Notes: a model not told the origin generated them from the sequence alone. DNA of 64,000 nt from Pelagicoccus albus (GCF_014230145.1 NZ_JACHVC010000001.1:248001-312000), one strand, 5' to 3'; numbered from the stretch's first letter, positions 46,395-54,252 are shown. Translations and numbers: made by a program.

Positions 46395-47084
46395 CTACCC
46401 TTTTTCTAGCCACTTAGAGGCGAGCTTGGGGACTTGTTCGCCGGCGGTCCCGTGGATGAAGCGGTAGTCGTCGGGAATGAAGTCGAGATCTAGGGCGATG
46501 ATTGTTTTTTCTGCATGAGCTGGGGCTTCGTGCACGAGTCCAGCGGCTGGATACACGCTTAGAGAAGTGCCGATTACGAGAACCTTATCTGCTTGTTGGA
46601 GTTGTTCGATGGCGATCTCGAAGTTCTCCACCGCTTCTCCGAACCAGACGATGTCGGGACGCATTCGCCCGCCTCGAGGACAGCGATGATCTAAGCTTAG
46701 CCCTTCCTTGGGGTAGGGGATTTTGTAGGTAGGATCGATGGAGCTCTTAACTTCCAGCAAAGAACCGTGCAGGTGGATGATATTGCTGGATCCGCCGCGT
46801 TCGTGCAGATCGTCCACGTTTTGGGTGATGACCACCACCTCGTGCTCTTTCTCCAGTTCGGCGATTGCGAAATGGGCGGGATTTGGCTCAACGCTCTCGA
46901 GAGCCTTTCGTCGGAGGTTGTAGAAATCCAATACGAGTTGCGGGTCGCGGGCCCAAGCTTCCGGTGTCGCCACATCTTCAATACGGAAATTCTCCCAGAG
47001 GCCGCCCGAGTCGCGGAAGGTATTGAGTCCGCTTTCCGCGCTAACTCCGGCTCCGGTGAACACGACGATCTTTTCTGGCTTCAC
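46395..47084 (-). CDS. Sir2 family NAD-dependent protein deacylase, zinc-ligand-poor
   Basis: Sirtuin that removes acyl groups from lysines using NAD. About 229 residues from GTG 47084; the frame is open to 47159, but that runs through a terminator hairpin. Motifs: VVFTGAGVSAESGLNTFRD, ITQNVDDLHERGG, NIIHLHGSL (catalytic His), RPDIVWFGEAV, VIGTSLSVYPAAGL. The zinc module normally has two Cys pairs; only one Cys (RCPRGG) remains. That is the pattern of a metal-poor sirtuin subgroup, as far as I recall also seen in Bacteroidota. Its known bacterial target Acs is encoded at 58377-60323. Confidence 0.88.
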   Translation of the reverse strand: MKPEKIVVFTGAGVSAESGLNTFRDSGGLWENFRIEDVATPEAWARDPQLVLDFYNLRRKALESVEPNPAHFAIAELEKEHEVVVITQNVDDLHERGGSSNIIHLHGSLLEVKSSIDPTYKIPYPKEGLSLDHRCPRGGRMRPDIVWFGEAVENFEIAIEQLQQADKVLVIGTSLSVYPAAGLVHEAPAHAEKTIIALDLDFIPDDYRFIHGTAGEQVPKLASKWLEKG

Positions 47085-47118
47085 GAAACTCGTTCTAACG
47101 GATTCTCGACAGGTCGCT

Positions 47119-47155
47119 ACCGAAAAAATGAAAAACCGCGTCGAGCGACGCGGTT
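47119..47155 (-). terminator. Intrinsic terminator after the glyoxalase gene
   Basis: Nine-base-pair stem (47134-47142 with 47147-47155) with a four-base loop, followed on the minus strand by TTTTCATTTTTT. It lies just after the glyoxalase stop and shows that the sirtuin start must be further downstream. Confidence 0.88.
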
Positions 47156-47171
47156 CCATTGAAAATGCCTT

Positions 47172-47546
47172 TTAGTCGTTGACCAAGATCTCGACCTCGT
47201 AGCCATCTGGGTCGGTGATGAAGGCCATGCCGAAGTCTTCCTTTTCCTTCCAGTTGCCGGGCCAGACTTCGACACCATCGTCCTCCAGCTTTTGGCAGTA
47301 GGCCTTGATGTCGTCTACTCCGATACAAGTGTGCATCAGGTCCTCGGGGACCTTAACTTCGTAGTCGGGGGAGTAGGTCAGCTCCAGCATGTGCTCGTTG
47401 CCGGGAAGTTCGAGATGCACGATCTGGTTTCCTTGCGGGCTTGTCTTAGGCCCTTTGAAAACTTTGAAGCCACAATGTTGGCAGTAGAAGTCGATGGACT
47501 TTTGCAGATCGGCTACGCGGATGCGGGTGTGCAGGAATTTGATCAT
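47172..47546 (-). CDS. gloA: Glyoxalase I / lactoylglutathione lyase-like protein
   Basis: 124-residue VOC-fold protein. It has the metal-ligand pattern of glyoxalase I: His6 in FLHTRIRV, LPGNEHMLELTY, HTCIGVDD and the C-terminal ITDPDGYEVEIL with the last Glu. It converts the methylglyoxal-thiol adduct to a lactoyl thioester in methylglyoxal detoxification; whether glutathione or another thiol is used cannot be told. It is a single gene with its own terminator. Confidence 0.87.
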   Translation of the reverse strand: MIKFLHTRIRVADLQKSIDFYCQHCGFKVFKGPKTSPQGNQIVHLELPGNEHMLELTYSPDYEVKVPEDLMHTCIGVDDIKAYCQKLEDDGVEVWPGNWKEKEDFGMAFITDPDGYEVEILVND

Positions 47547-47631
47547 ATCTTAGCTTTCTTAGACTGGCTTGGCGTGAGGCCAAGCTCGGATATGTAAAAT
47601 CCTACGACTGCTCCGGTCCAGCGATTGCCCC

Positions 47632-48123
47632 TCAGCTAGACATTTCCAACGAATCTGGAAAGAGCAGGTACTCGCAATCGTCGCTTGGCTCCTCTGGGAG
47701 TGGGAACAGGTTCGAAAGATGCGGAACGGCTTTTATGTCCCGTGTGCTGGTGGGCAGAAGTTTGAAGGCTCCCACCTTCTCTCGTCTTTCCAGATAGTAG
47801 GACTCCGTTTCGAAGCGGTCCTCGGTTGCTGCGGTCAGCACGATACGATCCATGGGCTCTCGGCCAAAGGGGAAGGGAAGCTCTGGCTGCGAGTCTCGCA
47901 TCCTGCGATGGATCAGGATGTAGGCCACCGCCTGGGACTCGAGAAGCTTCTCTTGAATTTCCGAAATGAGGGTGGGGGTGTTCGTTTCGAAGGAGTGCGC
48001 TTCAAGACGATCGTGGATCGTATAAAACAGAACGATTACACGTTCATCGGAGCTAGGTACGAAATCGGCGGATCTGCATTCGCAGAATCGTCTGCCGGTT
48101 TGAATAAGTTGTCCGAGTATCAT
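47632..48123 (-). CDS. Hypothetical protein, 163 residues
   Basis: No signal peptide or membrane segment. A central region has IVLFYTIHDRLEAHSFET, IQEKLLESQAVAYILIHRRM and YYLERREKVGAFKLLP, suggesting an alpha/beta cytoplasmic protein. I do not recognise the family. It lies alone between the glyoxalase and the multihaem operon, on the same strand, with 183 bases of non-coding sequence upstream in which I see nothing. Confidence 0.6.
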   Translation of the reverse strand: MILGQLIQTGRRFCECRSADFVPSSDERVIVLFYTIHDRLEAHSFETNTPTLISEIQEKLLESQAVAYILIHRRMRDSQPELPFPFGREPMDRIVLTAATEDRFETESYYLERREKVGAFKLLPTSTRDIKAVPHLSNLFPLPEEPSDDCEYLLFPDSLEMSS

Positions 48124-48306
48124 CGAGGAAAATCGTAGGCAACTATGAGGGGGTGCCGGAGATCTTCAACCTGTTCAGGCAAATAAAATACAGATTTGTC
48201 GCTAAATGAGTGGACTTACCCATTCACACTCGGGAATCGAGGAGGGGAGTTAGGGCGATTAAGGTGGCCCGTGCTCATTACAAGACACAGCCCGCGATTA
48301 AAGGGC

Positions 48307-49650
48307 CTAGTTTTCGGCTCGTTCGCGGGCTACACGTTGAAGCTTTTCTACCACCATCTCGAGGCTTTCGACGTGTACGGAAGGCATGGACTGGAAGTTG
48401 TTATCGATCACATTCGGATCAGCTAGAGCGTCTATCGAAAAGCCAACTCCATGGCAGTCGATGCAGACGGGGCGTATCATTTTCTCGTTGGGCCGGAGTA
48501 CGTCGTTCTGATTGTGCAGCACCTTGGTAATGCTCTCGCCCTGTTCGGTCATTTCGATTCGCGGTAGGTGGCAAGTCGCGCAGCTCACTCCAGAGCCTTC
48601 TGGTCCTTGCCCATTCATCTCAGCCTGCCACAGCTGAAAATGCTTCGATCCCTTGTAGGAATTGGTGTGGTCATCGTCGTGGCACGACATACAGGCGTTT
48701 ACAGCGGCGAACTTCGTGTCGAAGCTGTGATCATCGTGGCAAGAGGTGCAACTTAGCTCGCGATGGGCGGCTCCGGCGTGCATCGGAATCAGCGCTTGGG
48801 CCGGAGTCATAGGGCTCAAGCCTTGGCCGAGTCTCATGCCGTGACGGCTCTGGAGGAAGGTTTCCGTTTCGTAGTCGTGGCAACCTTGGCATGATACGAA
48901 TCCCGGTTTCTCGAGCCAAGCTCCCGTTTCTTCGCTTTGATGGCAGTCGATGCAATTAATGCCCGCCTTGGCGTGGGAAGACTGTGACCACTCGAAGGCG
49001 ATGTCTTGCGAATAAGTAACCTCGCTCGGAACGGCTCGTTCGCCTATCTCCAGGGCGGTCCGAGAATGCTCTTCTGCCCAATTTGCGTACTGATTCAGTT
49101 CCTTGACCTTGGGATTTTCCTTAATGTTGGGATCGTCCAAGTGACGCTCTAGGAACTCCTCGTAGAGAGCGGTGTTGTCGTGGAAATTGTGGCAGCCCAC
49201 GGTAGAGCAACTGTTGAAAGGCAGACCTTCATGGGTGGGGCGATTTTCCGCCACATCTTGGTGGCAGAAATAGCAGTAGTCTTCGGGCAAGGTGACCCCC
49301 ATTTGCCCTGTCTGGTCAGACTGATGTTCGACGTGGCAGGTCACGCACTTTCTAGCGTCGAGGATGGCGACCCGATCCGCGTTGCGTGGATCTAGGAATT
49401 TGGTGACCGGATGGGAATCGGACACTCTGTCGAGCTCCTCTTGGTGACACGTGGCGCAGGCATCATGTTGAACTCCCATGTCCTCTGTGTGGCAAGCAGA
49501 GCACTGGAGTTGGATTTGGTGATGCCCATGGGTTGCCTCGCCCGGCATAAACGCCTTTTGACTATTGCCGTTGATAGAAGCGAAGAAATGCAAGCCTAGC
49601 CAAAGAGGCGCTATCGCAGCCGCGATCCACTGGAGTGTTTTCAGCTTCAT
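48307..49650 (-). CDS. Periplasmic membrane-anchored 11-haem cytochrome c
   Basis: 447 residues. The N-terminal helix (LQWIAAAIAPLWLGLHFFA) serves as signal anchor; the rest is periplasmic. Ten CxxCH sites are visible (CSACH, CATCH, CVTCH, CYFCH, CIDCH, CQGCH, CTSCH, CMSCH, CATCH, CIDCH) plus one CSTVGCH with four spacer residues, giving up to 11 covalent haems. The C-terminal half, with HGMRLGQGLSPMTPAQA and closely spaced haem sites, resembles octahaem/NrfA-type enzymes more than a plain electron shuttle; the substrate is not evident. It starts one base after the NADH-flavin fusion gene, so the two products probably interact. Confidence 0.85.
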   Translation of the reverse strand: MKLKTLQWIAAAIAPLWLGLHFFASINGNSQKAFMPGEATHGHHQIQLQCSACHTEDMGVQHDACATCHQEELDRVSDSHPVTKFLDPRNADRVAILDARKCVTCHVEHQSDQTGQMGVTLPEDYCYFCHQDVAENRPTHEGLPFNSCSTVGCHNFHDNTALYEEFLERHLDDPNIKENPKVKELNQYANWAEEHSRTALEIGERAVPSEVTYSQDIAFEWSQSSHAKAGINCIDCHQSEETGAWLEKPGFVSCQGCHDYETETFLQSRHGMRLGQGLSPMTPAQALIPMHAGAAHRELSCTSCHDDHSFDTKFAAVNACMSCHDDDHTNSYKGSKHFQLWQAEMNGQGPEGSGVSCATCHLPRIEMTEQGESITKVLHNQNDVLRPNEKMIRPVCIDCHGVGFSIDALADPNVIDNNFQSMPSVHVESLEMVVEKLQRVARERAEN

Positions 49651-49651
49651 A

Positions 49652-51583
49652 TCAGTAGGCGTAGGCTTTGTAGATGTGGAAACCTAGCAGCACGGGATAC
49701 GGCCAGAAGAATAGAATGTGCGCCTTCGTCACATAGGAGCGAATTCGCCTAGCCCAAGGGCCGTTAAAGCGATCCTCCATGGCGACTGTTAATCCTGCAA
49801 TAGACCCGGCTAGATTTAACAGCACGAAACAGGTCATTAGCCAGAGATTCAGGTTCTCCCCAAAATCGAAGCCGGTATGGGCGACCAGAGCGATTAGGCA
49901 AAGAAAGCCTAAGGTACTATGAATGGCGCGCCACCAGCCGTAGTTGCCCATCATCTTTAGACGAAGTCTTTTGCGGGCGGAAAGGGATAGAGCAAGGAGG
50001 GAAAGCCCCGCCATCGTGTATCCGGAGAACTGCTTGTAGAACGAATCCTGCCAAAGCTGAGAAAACTGGTAATAGGCAGTCTGTACGCTATTCGCAGCTG
50101 GCAAAGGGGATAAAGTTAAGAAAAGGGCGCAGGCGATCGCGCCTAACGCGGCGGTGGCCCAAAGGAGTTTTGATCCTTTCGGCTTGTAGGCGGTTTCTTC
50201 GCCAGAGGTGCCGCAGAGCTGGCCGAGCAAAGGCAGGCAAGAACCGCACACGGTGCCCGCGCCAGTCTGCTCTGACAGTTCTGAGACCTTGCTACAGCCA
50301 GAGGACAGGCAGGCGGACAAGGTCCCTTTGGTCGTTTGCGTGCAATTGCAAATGATCGCATTCGAGGGCCAGTCCACAAGGGCATCGTTGGCAGGGATGA
50401 CGCCGCGACTTTCGAATTCGGCCTGTTCGCCAGGGGTCATGAAGCGTTCTTGGGATATGGCGAGCTGAAGCTGGTGCGTTTGATCCCATTCTCCCACTAC
50501 GATGCCTCCAGCCAAGCTATCCCGCTTCAGCACGATGAGTCGAAATGTGTCCTTTGTCCGGTGCGTTAGGGTGTGGCCTTCTCCCAGATAGTCTCCAAAA
50601 GCGCTGACCTCGATACCCAAGAGTTTCAGTCGGCATGACAAGTTTGCTCCTTTGAAATTTCCTTCCCCGCCAGCTAATGATTCTACCAAGGCTTCCGCCA
50701 TTTGATAGCCCGGAGCGACGAAACCGTAGACTTGTCCGCGATGTAACGCGCATTCGCCGATCGCATACACATCTTTCGCTGAAGTCTCTAAGCGATCATT
50801 AACGATAATACCGCCTCTCGCTCCGACATCTAGCCCACTATCGCGGGCTAATTCATCCGTTGGGCGGACGCCTGTGGCGATGACGAGTAAATCCGTTTCG
50901 ATTTTATCTTCGTCGTTGAAAGTAATCTCTAGGCCAGAACGAGTGCGACTAACGGCTCTTGCCCCTTTCCCTGTTAGTATCTCAACTCCTAGATCGCGTA
51001 TTTGGCTTTCAAGGACGCTCGAAGCCTCCTCGTTGAGCTGGCGCGGCATGAGTCCGTTCGCGAATTCGACCACAGTCGATTTCAAGCCCAGCTCGCGCAA
51101 GGCGTTAGCCGCTTCTAAACCGAGAAGGCCTCCACCTAGCACGACCGCGGAGGTTTTTCCTTGGCTGAAGTCTATGATTTGCTCCGCATCTTGAATGGTG
51201 CGATATACGAACACCCCGGGTTTGTCAGTGCCGGGGACTGGGGGGATAAATGGAGTAGATCCCGTTGCGATTATTAGCTTATCGTATTCGTAGTCTTGCC
51301 CTGAGTCGCTGCGAACTGTTTTCGCAATTGGGTCGATGGAAACAATTCTGCAATTTGTATTTAACTTGAAGTTATTCTTTGAATACCATTCCGGAGCTGA
51401 AAGCGATAAAGCGCTTAAATCCCTCGCCTTAAAGTAATCGGTTAGGTGTACGCGGTCGTAAGCTGCTTGAGGCTCCTCGCCAAAAATTTGCACATCATAT
51501 GTCTTGGAGACTTTGGATGCGCAAAGGGCGGCGCAAAAATGGTGGGAAACCATACCGTTCCCAATTACGATTATACGTTGCAT
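49652..51583 (-). CDS. Fusion of NirB-type NADH/FAD module, BFD [2Fe-2S] domain and two-haem membrane domain
   Basis: 643 residues from ATG 51583; GTG 51616 is also possible. Residues 1-400 closely follow the flavoprotein part of nitrite reductase NirB (IIVIGNGMVSHHFC, EEPQAAYDRVHLTDYF, VVLGGGLLGLEAANAL, VYAIGECALH, ANLSCRLKLLGIEVSAFGD). Residues 411-455 are a BFD-like [2Fe-2S] site, C412-x-C414 and C446-x2-C449. The siroheme reductase half of NirB is absent; instead about five helices follow (473-494, 522-535, 553-571, 578-601, 621-643). Two of them carry H555-x13-H569 and H622-x13-H636, the spacing of bis-His haem b pairs in ferric reductases and NADPH oxidases. I infer NADH to FAD to [2Fe-2S] to two haems b to periplasmic cytochrome. 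Confidence 0.82.
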   Translation of the reverse strand: MQRIIVIGNGMVSHHFCAALCASKVSKTYDVQIFGEEPQAAYDRVHLTDYFKARDLSALSLSAPEWYSKNNFKLNTNCRIVSIDPIAKTVRSDSGQDYEYDKLIIATGSTPFIPPVPGTDKPGVFVYRTIQDAEQIIDFSQGKTSAVVLGGGLLGLEAANALRELGLKSTVVEFANGLMPRQLNEEASSVLESQIRDLGVEILTGKGARAVSRTRSGLEITFNDEDKIETDLLVIATGVRPTDELARDSGLDVGARGGIIVNDRLETSAKDVYAIGECALHRGQVYGFVAPGYQMAEALVESLAGGEGNFKGANLSCRLKLLGIEVSAFGDYLGEGHTLTHRTKDTFRLIVLKRDSLAGGIVVGEWDQTHQLQLAISQERFMTPGEQAEFESRGVIPANDALVDWPSNAIICNCTQTTKGTLSACLSSGCSKVSELSEQTGAGTVCGSCLPLLGQLCGTSGEETAYKPKGSKLLWATAALGAIACALFLTLSPLPAANSVQTAYYQFSQLWQDSFYKQFSGYTMAGLSLLALSLSARKRLRLKMMGNYGWWRAIHSTLGFLCLIALVAHTGFDFGENLNLWLMTCFVLLNLAGSIAGLTVAMEDRFNGPWARRIRSYVTKAHILFFWPYPVLLGFHIYKAYAY

Positions 51584-51684
51584 GTCGAAGGGGCAGCGTT
51601 GCTGAGCGCTTTCCACTTTTTTTTGGCAAGACCAGTCGTTGCTATCCGGCTAGGCTCGTTTTGCTACTTTAGGGGAGGATGCTT

Positions 51685-52101
51685 TTATGCAGCTACGTAA
51701 CTGGTCGTATTTTTTAAGTCGGCAGAAAACTTGGTGTAGGTTTCCAGCCACACTGTTTCCATCTCTTCGGTGAATTCGTGACTGAAAATTTGCCTCAGTG
51801 TCCATGCCAGCGCAGAGCCGATCGTGGAGTGGTTTCGATCTGTAAATTCAACGATGAATGGAATCTGTTGAAATGTTGGGTGCGTTTCTTCGGTTCTGAG
51901 ATCTGTATCCAAGTTCTGGACTGCAATATCGATGATTCTCTTTATTATGCGACCGTTTTGCCGAATGTCGGACTCGAAGTAAGGTTTGAGGCTAGGAGCT
52001 TCTGCGAAGAGCTTCGCGTAGAATATATCAGCGATTATATCGGATATAGGCATGCATCGCTTCCATGTTTTTTGAACCAGTCGTATTTGTTTTTTGGTCA
52101 T
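51685..52101 (-). CDS. Single-domain globin, proximal histidine apparently replaced
   Basis: 138 residues with clear similarity to bacterial single-domain haemoglobins: TKKQIRLVQKTWKRCMPISD, ADIFYAKLFAEAPSLKPYF and the C-terminal STIGSALAWTLRQIFSHEF. Aligned without gaps to Vitreoscilla-type globins (KH..GV...HYPIVG), the F8 proximal His falls on Pro in QQIPFIVEF. It could be a haem-free regulatory globin, or bind haem in another way. It lies between the small cytochrome c and the flavin fusion, in the same direction. Confidence 0.75.
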   Translation of the reverse strand: MTKKQIRLVQKTWKRCMPISDIIADIFYAKLFAEAPSLKPYFESDIRQNGRIIKRIIDIAVQNLDTDLRTEETHPTFQQIPFIVEFTDRNHSTIGSALAWTLRQIFSHEFTEEMETVWLETYTKFSADLKNTTSYVAA

Positions 52102-52125
52102 GGCTTTAAATGCGAATTGTTTGGG

Positions 52126-52518
52126 TTATTGACTGACTTGCGTCATGAACCGAACTGCCTGTTTGACCTCGTTATCGCTAAGTTCGCTAAAGCCGCCCTT
52201 GGGGGGCATTTCGGTATAGTCTGGCCCAATAAAGCCGTTTAGGGCGTGATCATACAAGGTGTCTAGCCCCTTTGCGATGCGAGGCGCCCAAGCGGTTTTG
52301 TCTCCAATTTTTGGAGCTCCAGTAAGGCCTGTAAGATGGCAAGTCGTACAGGTTTGACTCCATGTCTTTTGTCCTGCGGCAAGATCCGGATCCTCCAAAG
52401 CGATCGTAGTGGGATCGAACTTCTCTGGGACTTCCGTCTCGTTCGCGCAAGAGATTAGAATGAAGGCGGCAAGCGTCGAAACGCTTGCCGCAATTGATTT
52501 GGATATTCCGTTGTTCAC
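52126..52518 (-). CDS. Small cytochrome c lipoprotein (cytochrome c5-like)
   Basis: 130 residues. Signal peptide with lipobox (AAFILISCANE), hence a lipid-anchored periplasmic protein. One haem site CTTCH in WSQTCTTCHLTGLTGAPKIG, a KIGDKTAWAPRI block and the distal Met in TEMPPKGGF, the cytochrome c5 / class I pattern. It probably passes electrons between quinol- or NADH-linked donors and the neighbouring cytochromes. The gap to the globin gene is 24 bases. Confidence 0.88.
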   Translation of the reverse strand: MNNGISKSIAASVSTLAAFILISCANETEVPEKFDPTTIALEDPDLAAGQKTWSQTCTTCHLTGLTGAPKIGDKTAWAPRIAKGLDTLYDHALNGFIGPDYTEMPPKGGFSELSDNEVKQAVRFMTQVSQ

Positions 52519-52552
52519 GCTTCCCTGAAGCTAGTTGGATTTATCCGACGTT

Positions 52553-52936
52553 CTATTTGTTTAGAACGTCGTCTTTGGTGGAATGCGCTATGGCTGCGGC
52601 CTCTCCAATCAAATCGTCAGGCACGCCTAGTTCTTGCAAGGTTGCTCCTAGGTTTTCCATCACGGCTTGGAAATGGCTTTCGTTAAGGCCCATGTCTTCG
52701 ACCAAGCGTTTGTGAGCCGCTCGCATGTTCTTGCCGGAGTAACCGGCTGAACCGCCGAATGCGAAGGTTAGGAATTTCTTTTGGTGGCTCGCCTGGCGTT
52801 TCATGTCCACGCCCTCGAAAAAGTGCTTGATGCGTTCGTCTGCCAGTACCTTTTGGTAGAAGAGGTCAACGGCAGCGTCCACTGCGGCTTCTCCTCCGAT
52901 TCGATCAAATAGAGTAGGTTTTTCTTCGGTGTCCAT
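52553..52936 (-). CDS. Truncated haemoglobin, group I (TrHbN-like)
   Basis: 127 residues with the two-on-two fold: TLFDRIGGEAAVDAAVDLFY, FFEGVDMKRQASHQKKFLTF, FGGSAGYSGKNMRAAHKRL, where the His of AAHKRL is the F8 ligand. Group I truncated globins commonly oxidise NO to nitrate when a reductase supplies electrons. The neighbouring NADH-flavin fusion and NsrR-like regulator fit this role. It is 35 bases from the cytochrome c gene. Confidence 0.9.
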   Translation of the reverse strand: MDTEEKPTLFDRIGGEAAVDAAVDLFYQKVLADERIKHFFEGVDMKRQASHQKKFLTFAFGGSAGYSGKNMRAAHKRLVEDMGLNESHFQAVMENLGATLQELGVPDDLIGEAAAIAHSTKDDVLNK

Positions 52937-52970
52937 TTGTATTTAAACTTTGGATGTTGATGTCTTGAGC

Positions 52971-53567
52971 TTAGTCGAGAGGGATACGTATCACTACGCC
53001 GCCCATTACATCGCCTAGCTTGAAATCGGTCTTGGGAGAGTCCTTGTGTTCATTATGGCAATCGACGCAGGCTGCCGCGACTCCAGTATCTGCATACACG
53101 CCAGTGAAGTAGTTGACGCCTCCCAGTGTTTCTTCCGCGTAGTAGTTCTCTCCTGGATTATCGATTACGAATTGGAGGCCTGCCTTTTCAGCTTCGGTCT
53201 TAGGAGCGTTCTGCTTGTTGATCGGCCAGATGGATTGCAGGGAGTAGCTGAAACCGGCGTCGGCTTCCTTGGCTACCATCTCGGCTCCCATACGGAACAT
53301 TTGAGCTGGAAGGGGAAGGGCCTTGTCATCTGCCCAGTGTTCCGAGGCCGCGATGACCTTGTCTTGCTTTACCAGTCGGTTTACGACGTTGCGAGTATAC
53401 ACAGTGCGGTCAGACTTCATCACGAGGTGTAGGCCGTCTGCCATCTTTTGTGGAGAAATCCCTCCAGTTGCAGCGTCAGCGGAGCCAGCGCAGCCGGAAA
53501 GGATGAGGGTACTTGGTACAGTCGCGCAGGCTAGCAGCGCGACATAGGCGAGCGTTTTTTTGTTCAT
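52971..53567 (-). CDS. Tll0287-like (DUF3365) c-type haem lipoprotein
   Basis: 198 residues. Lipoprotein signal (STLILSGCAGSADA), then a PAS-like DUF3365 domain known from cyanobacterial Tll0287, a haem-binding sensor. It contains NPGENYYAEETLGGVNYFTG and the c-haem site AAACVDCHNEHKDSPKTDFK. It acts as a redox or gas sensor, or an electron carrier, at the outer face of the membrane (inference). It is the first gene of the six-gene operon, behind the putative operator. Confidence 0.85.
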   Translation of the reverse strand: MNKKTLAYVALLACATVPSTLILSGCAGSADAATGGISPQKMADGLHLVMKSDRTVYTRNVVNRLVKQDKVIAASEHWADDKALPLPAQMFRMGAEMVAKEADAGFSYSLQSIWPINKQNAPKTEAEKAGLQFVIDNPGENYYAEETLGGVNYFTGVYADTGVAAACVDCHNEHKDSPKTDFKLGDVMGGVVIRIPLD

Positions 53568-53625
53568 TTCGGATTAGGTAGGTGTGTTGTCGTTGCCCCG
53601 AAATTAGCAGCGCCGGTGCCAAAAG

Positions 53626-53640
53626 AGTATTTAGAATACT
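53626..53640. promoter_or_regulatory. Candidate NsrR-like operator: perfect inverted repeat
   Basis: AGTATT-TAG-AATACT is a perfect 6-3-6 inverted repeat, 59 bases before the first gene of the haemoprotein operon and between it and the Rrf2 regulator gene. The GTATT-n-AATAC form resembles sites reported for NsrR, although I cannot compare with a matrix here. A second, looser dyad, TTAAT-n7-ATTAA, lies at 53713-53729. Confidence 0.5.
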
Positions 53641-53803
53641 TATTTGGGCTATCAGTTGTCTTTTTTTGAGAAGACCTTAAAAAACTGAAATTTTGATTAT
53701 AATTACTCGCCTTTAATGAAAATTATTAATGGCAATGCGTTTCCTGATTTCTAGAAGCTGTTGCATTTTCGCGAGCCTTAGTTGCCAGCGTAAATTAGAG
53801 CGC

Positions 53804-54238
53804 TCACCCAATTCCGAAGGCTTCTCTGATCCGGCTCTTGCCTGTTATCAAATCAGCGAGCGAGTATTTCTCTAACTCTTTATAGAAGGCGTTCTCGGCG
53901 CTTCTCAGCACGCCCTTGAGAGTGCAGCATTTGTTAATGCAGCAAGACCCTCCATCTGAGGCGAAGCATTCAACCAAGGGGATATGGCTTTCTGTTTTCC
54001 TTACTAGAGTGCCAATGTTTATATCTTCCGCTGCTTTTGCGAGCCGAACGCCCCCTTGGTTTCCTCTCGAGCTTATGATTACTTCGTGTTGCGAGAGGAA
54101 GTTTGATATCTTGGCCAGTGTGTTTCTGGAGATGGAGTAAGCTTCTGAAATTTCCAGGAGTGGGACTACTCTCTCTTCGTTGATCCCCAAGTATATTAGG
54201 GTACGAAGGCTGTAGTCTGAGAATTTCGTTAGCTCCAT
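53804..54238 (-). CDS. Rrf2-family transcriptional regulator, NsrR-like
   Basis: 144 residues. Winged-helix DNA-binding N terminus (MELTKFSDYSLRTLIYLGIN, LEISEAYSISRNTLAKISNF, GNQGGVRLAKAAEDINIG), matching NsrR (QLTSFTDYGLRALIYMA, NGGIRLGK) better than IscR. Cysteines follow the Fe-S ligand pattern in CFASDGGSCCINKCCTLKG with a C-x5-C pair, then SLADLI. NsrR senses NO through its cluster and represses detoxification genes. It lies 14 bases after hisF, so it may be read from the hisF transcript, while the operon downstream has its own promoter. Confidence 0.85.
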   Translation of the reverse strand: MELTKFSDYSLRTLIYLGINEERVVPLLEISEAYSISRNTLAKISNFLSQHEVIISSRGNQGGVRLAKAAEDINIGTLVRKTESHIPLVECFASDGGSCCINKCCTLKGVLRSAENAFYKELEKYSLADLITGKSRIREAFGIG

Positions 54239-54252
54239 CGCTGAGGATTATC

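Noticed and set aside
49652-51583. Assimilatory nitrite reductase NirB
   Set aside because: The siroheme and [4Fe-4S] reductase half is missing and a membrane domain takes its place; no nirD is adjacent.
53804-54238. IscR
   Set aside because: No isc or suf genes nearby, the N terminus is closer to NsrR, and the neighbours are NO-related haem proteins.
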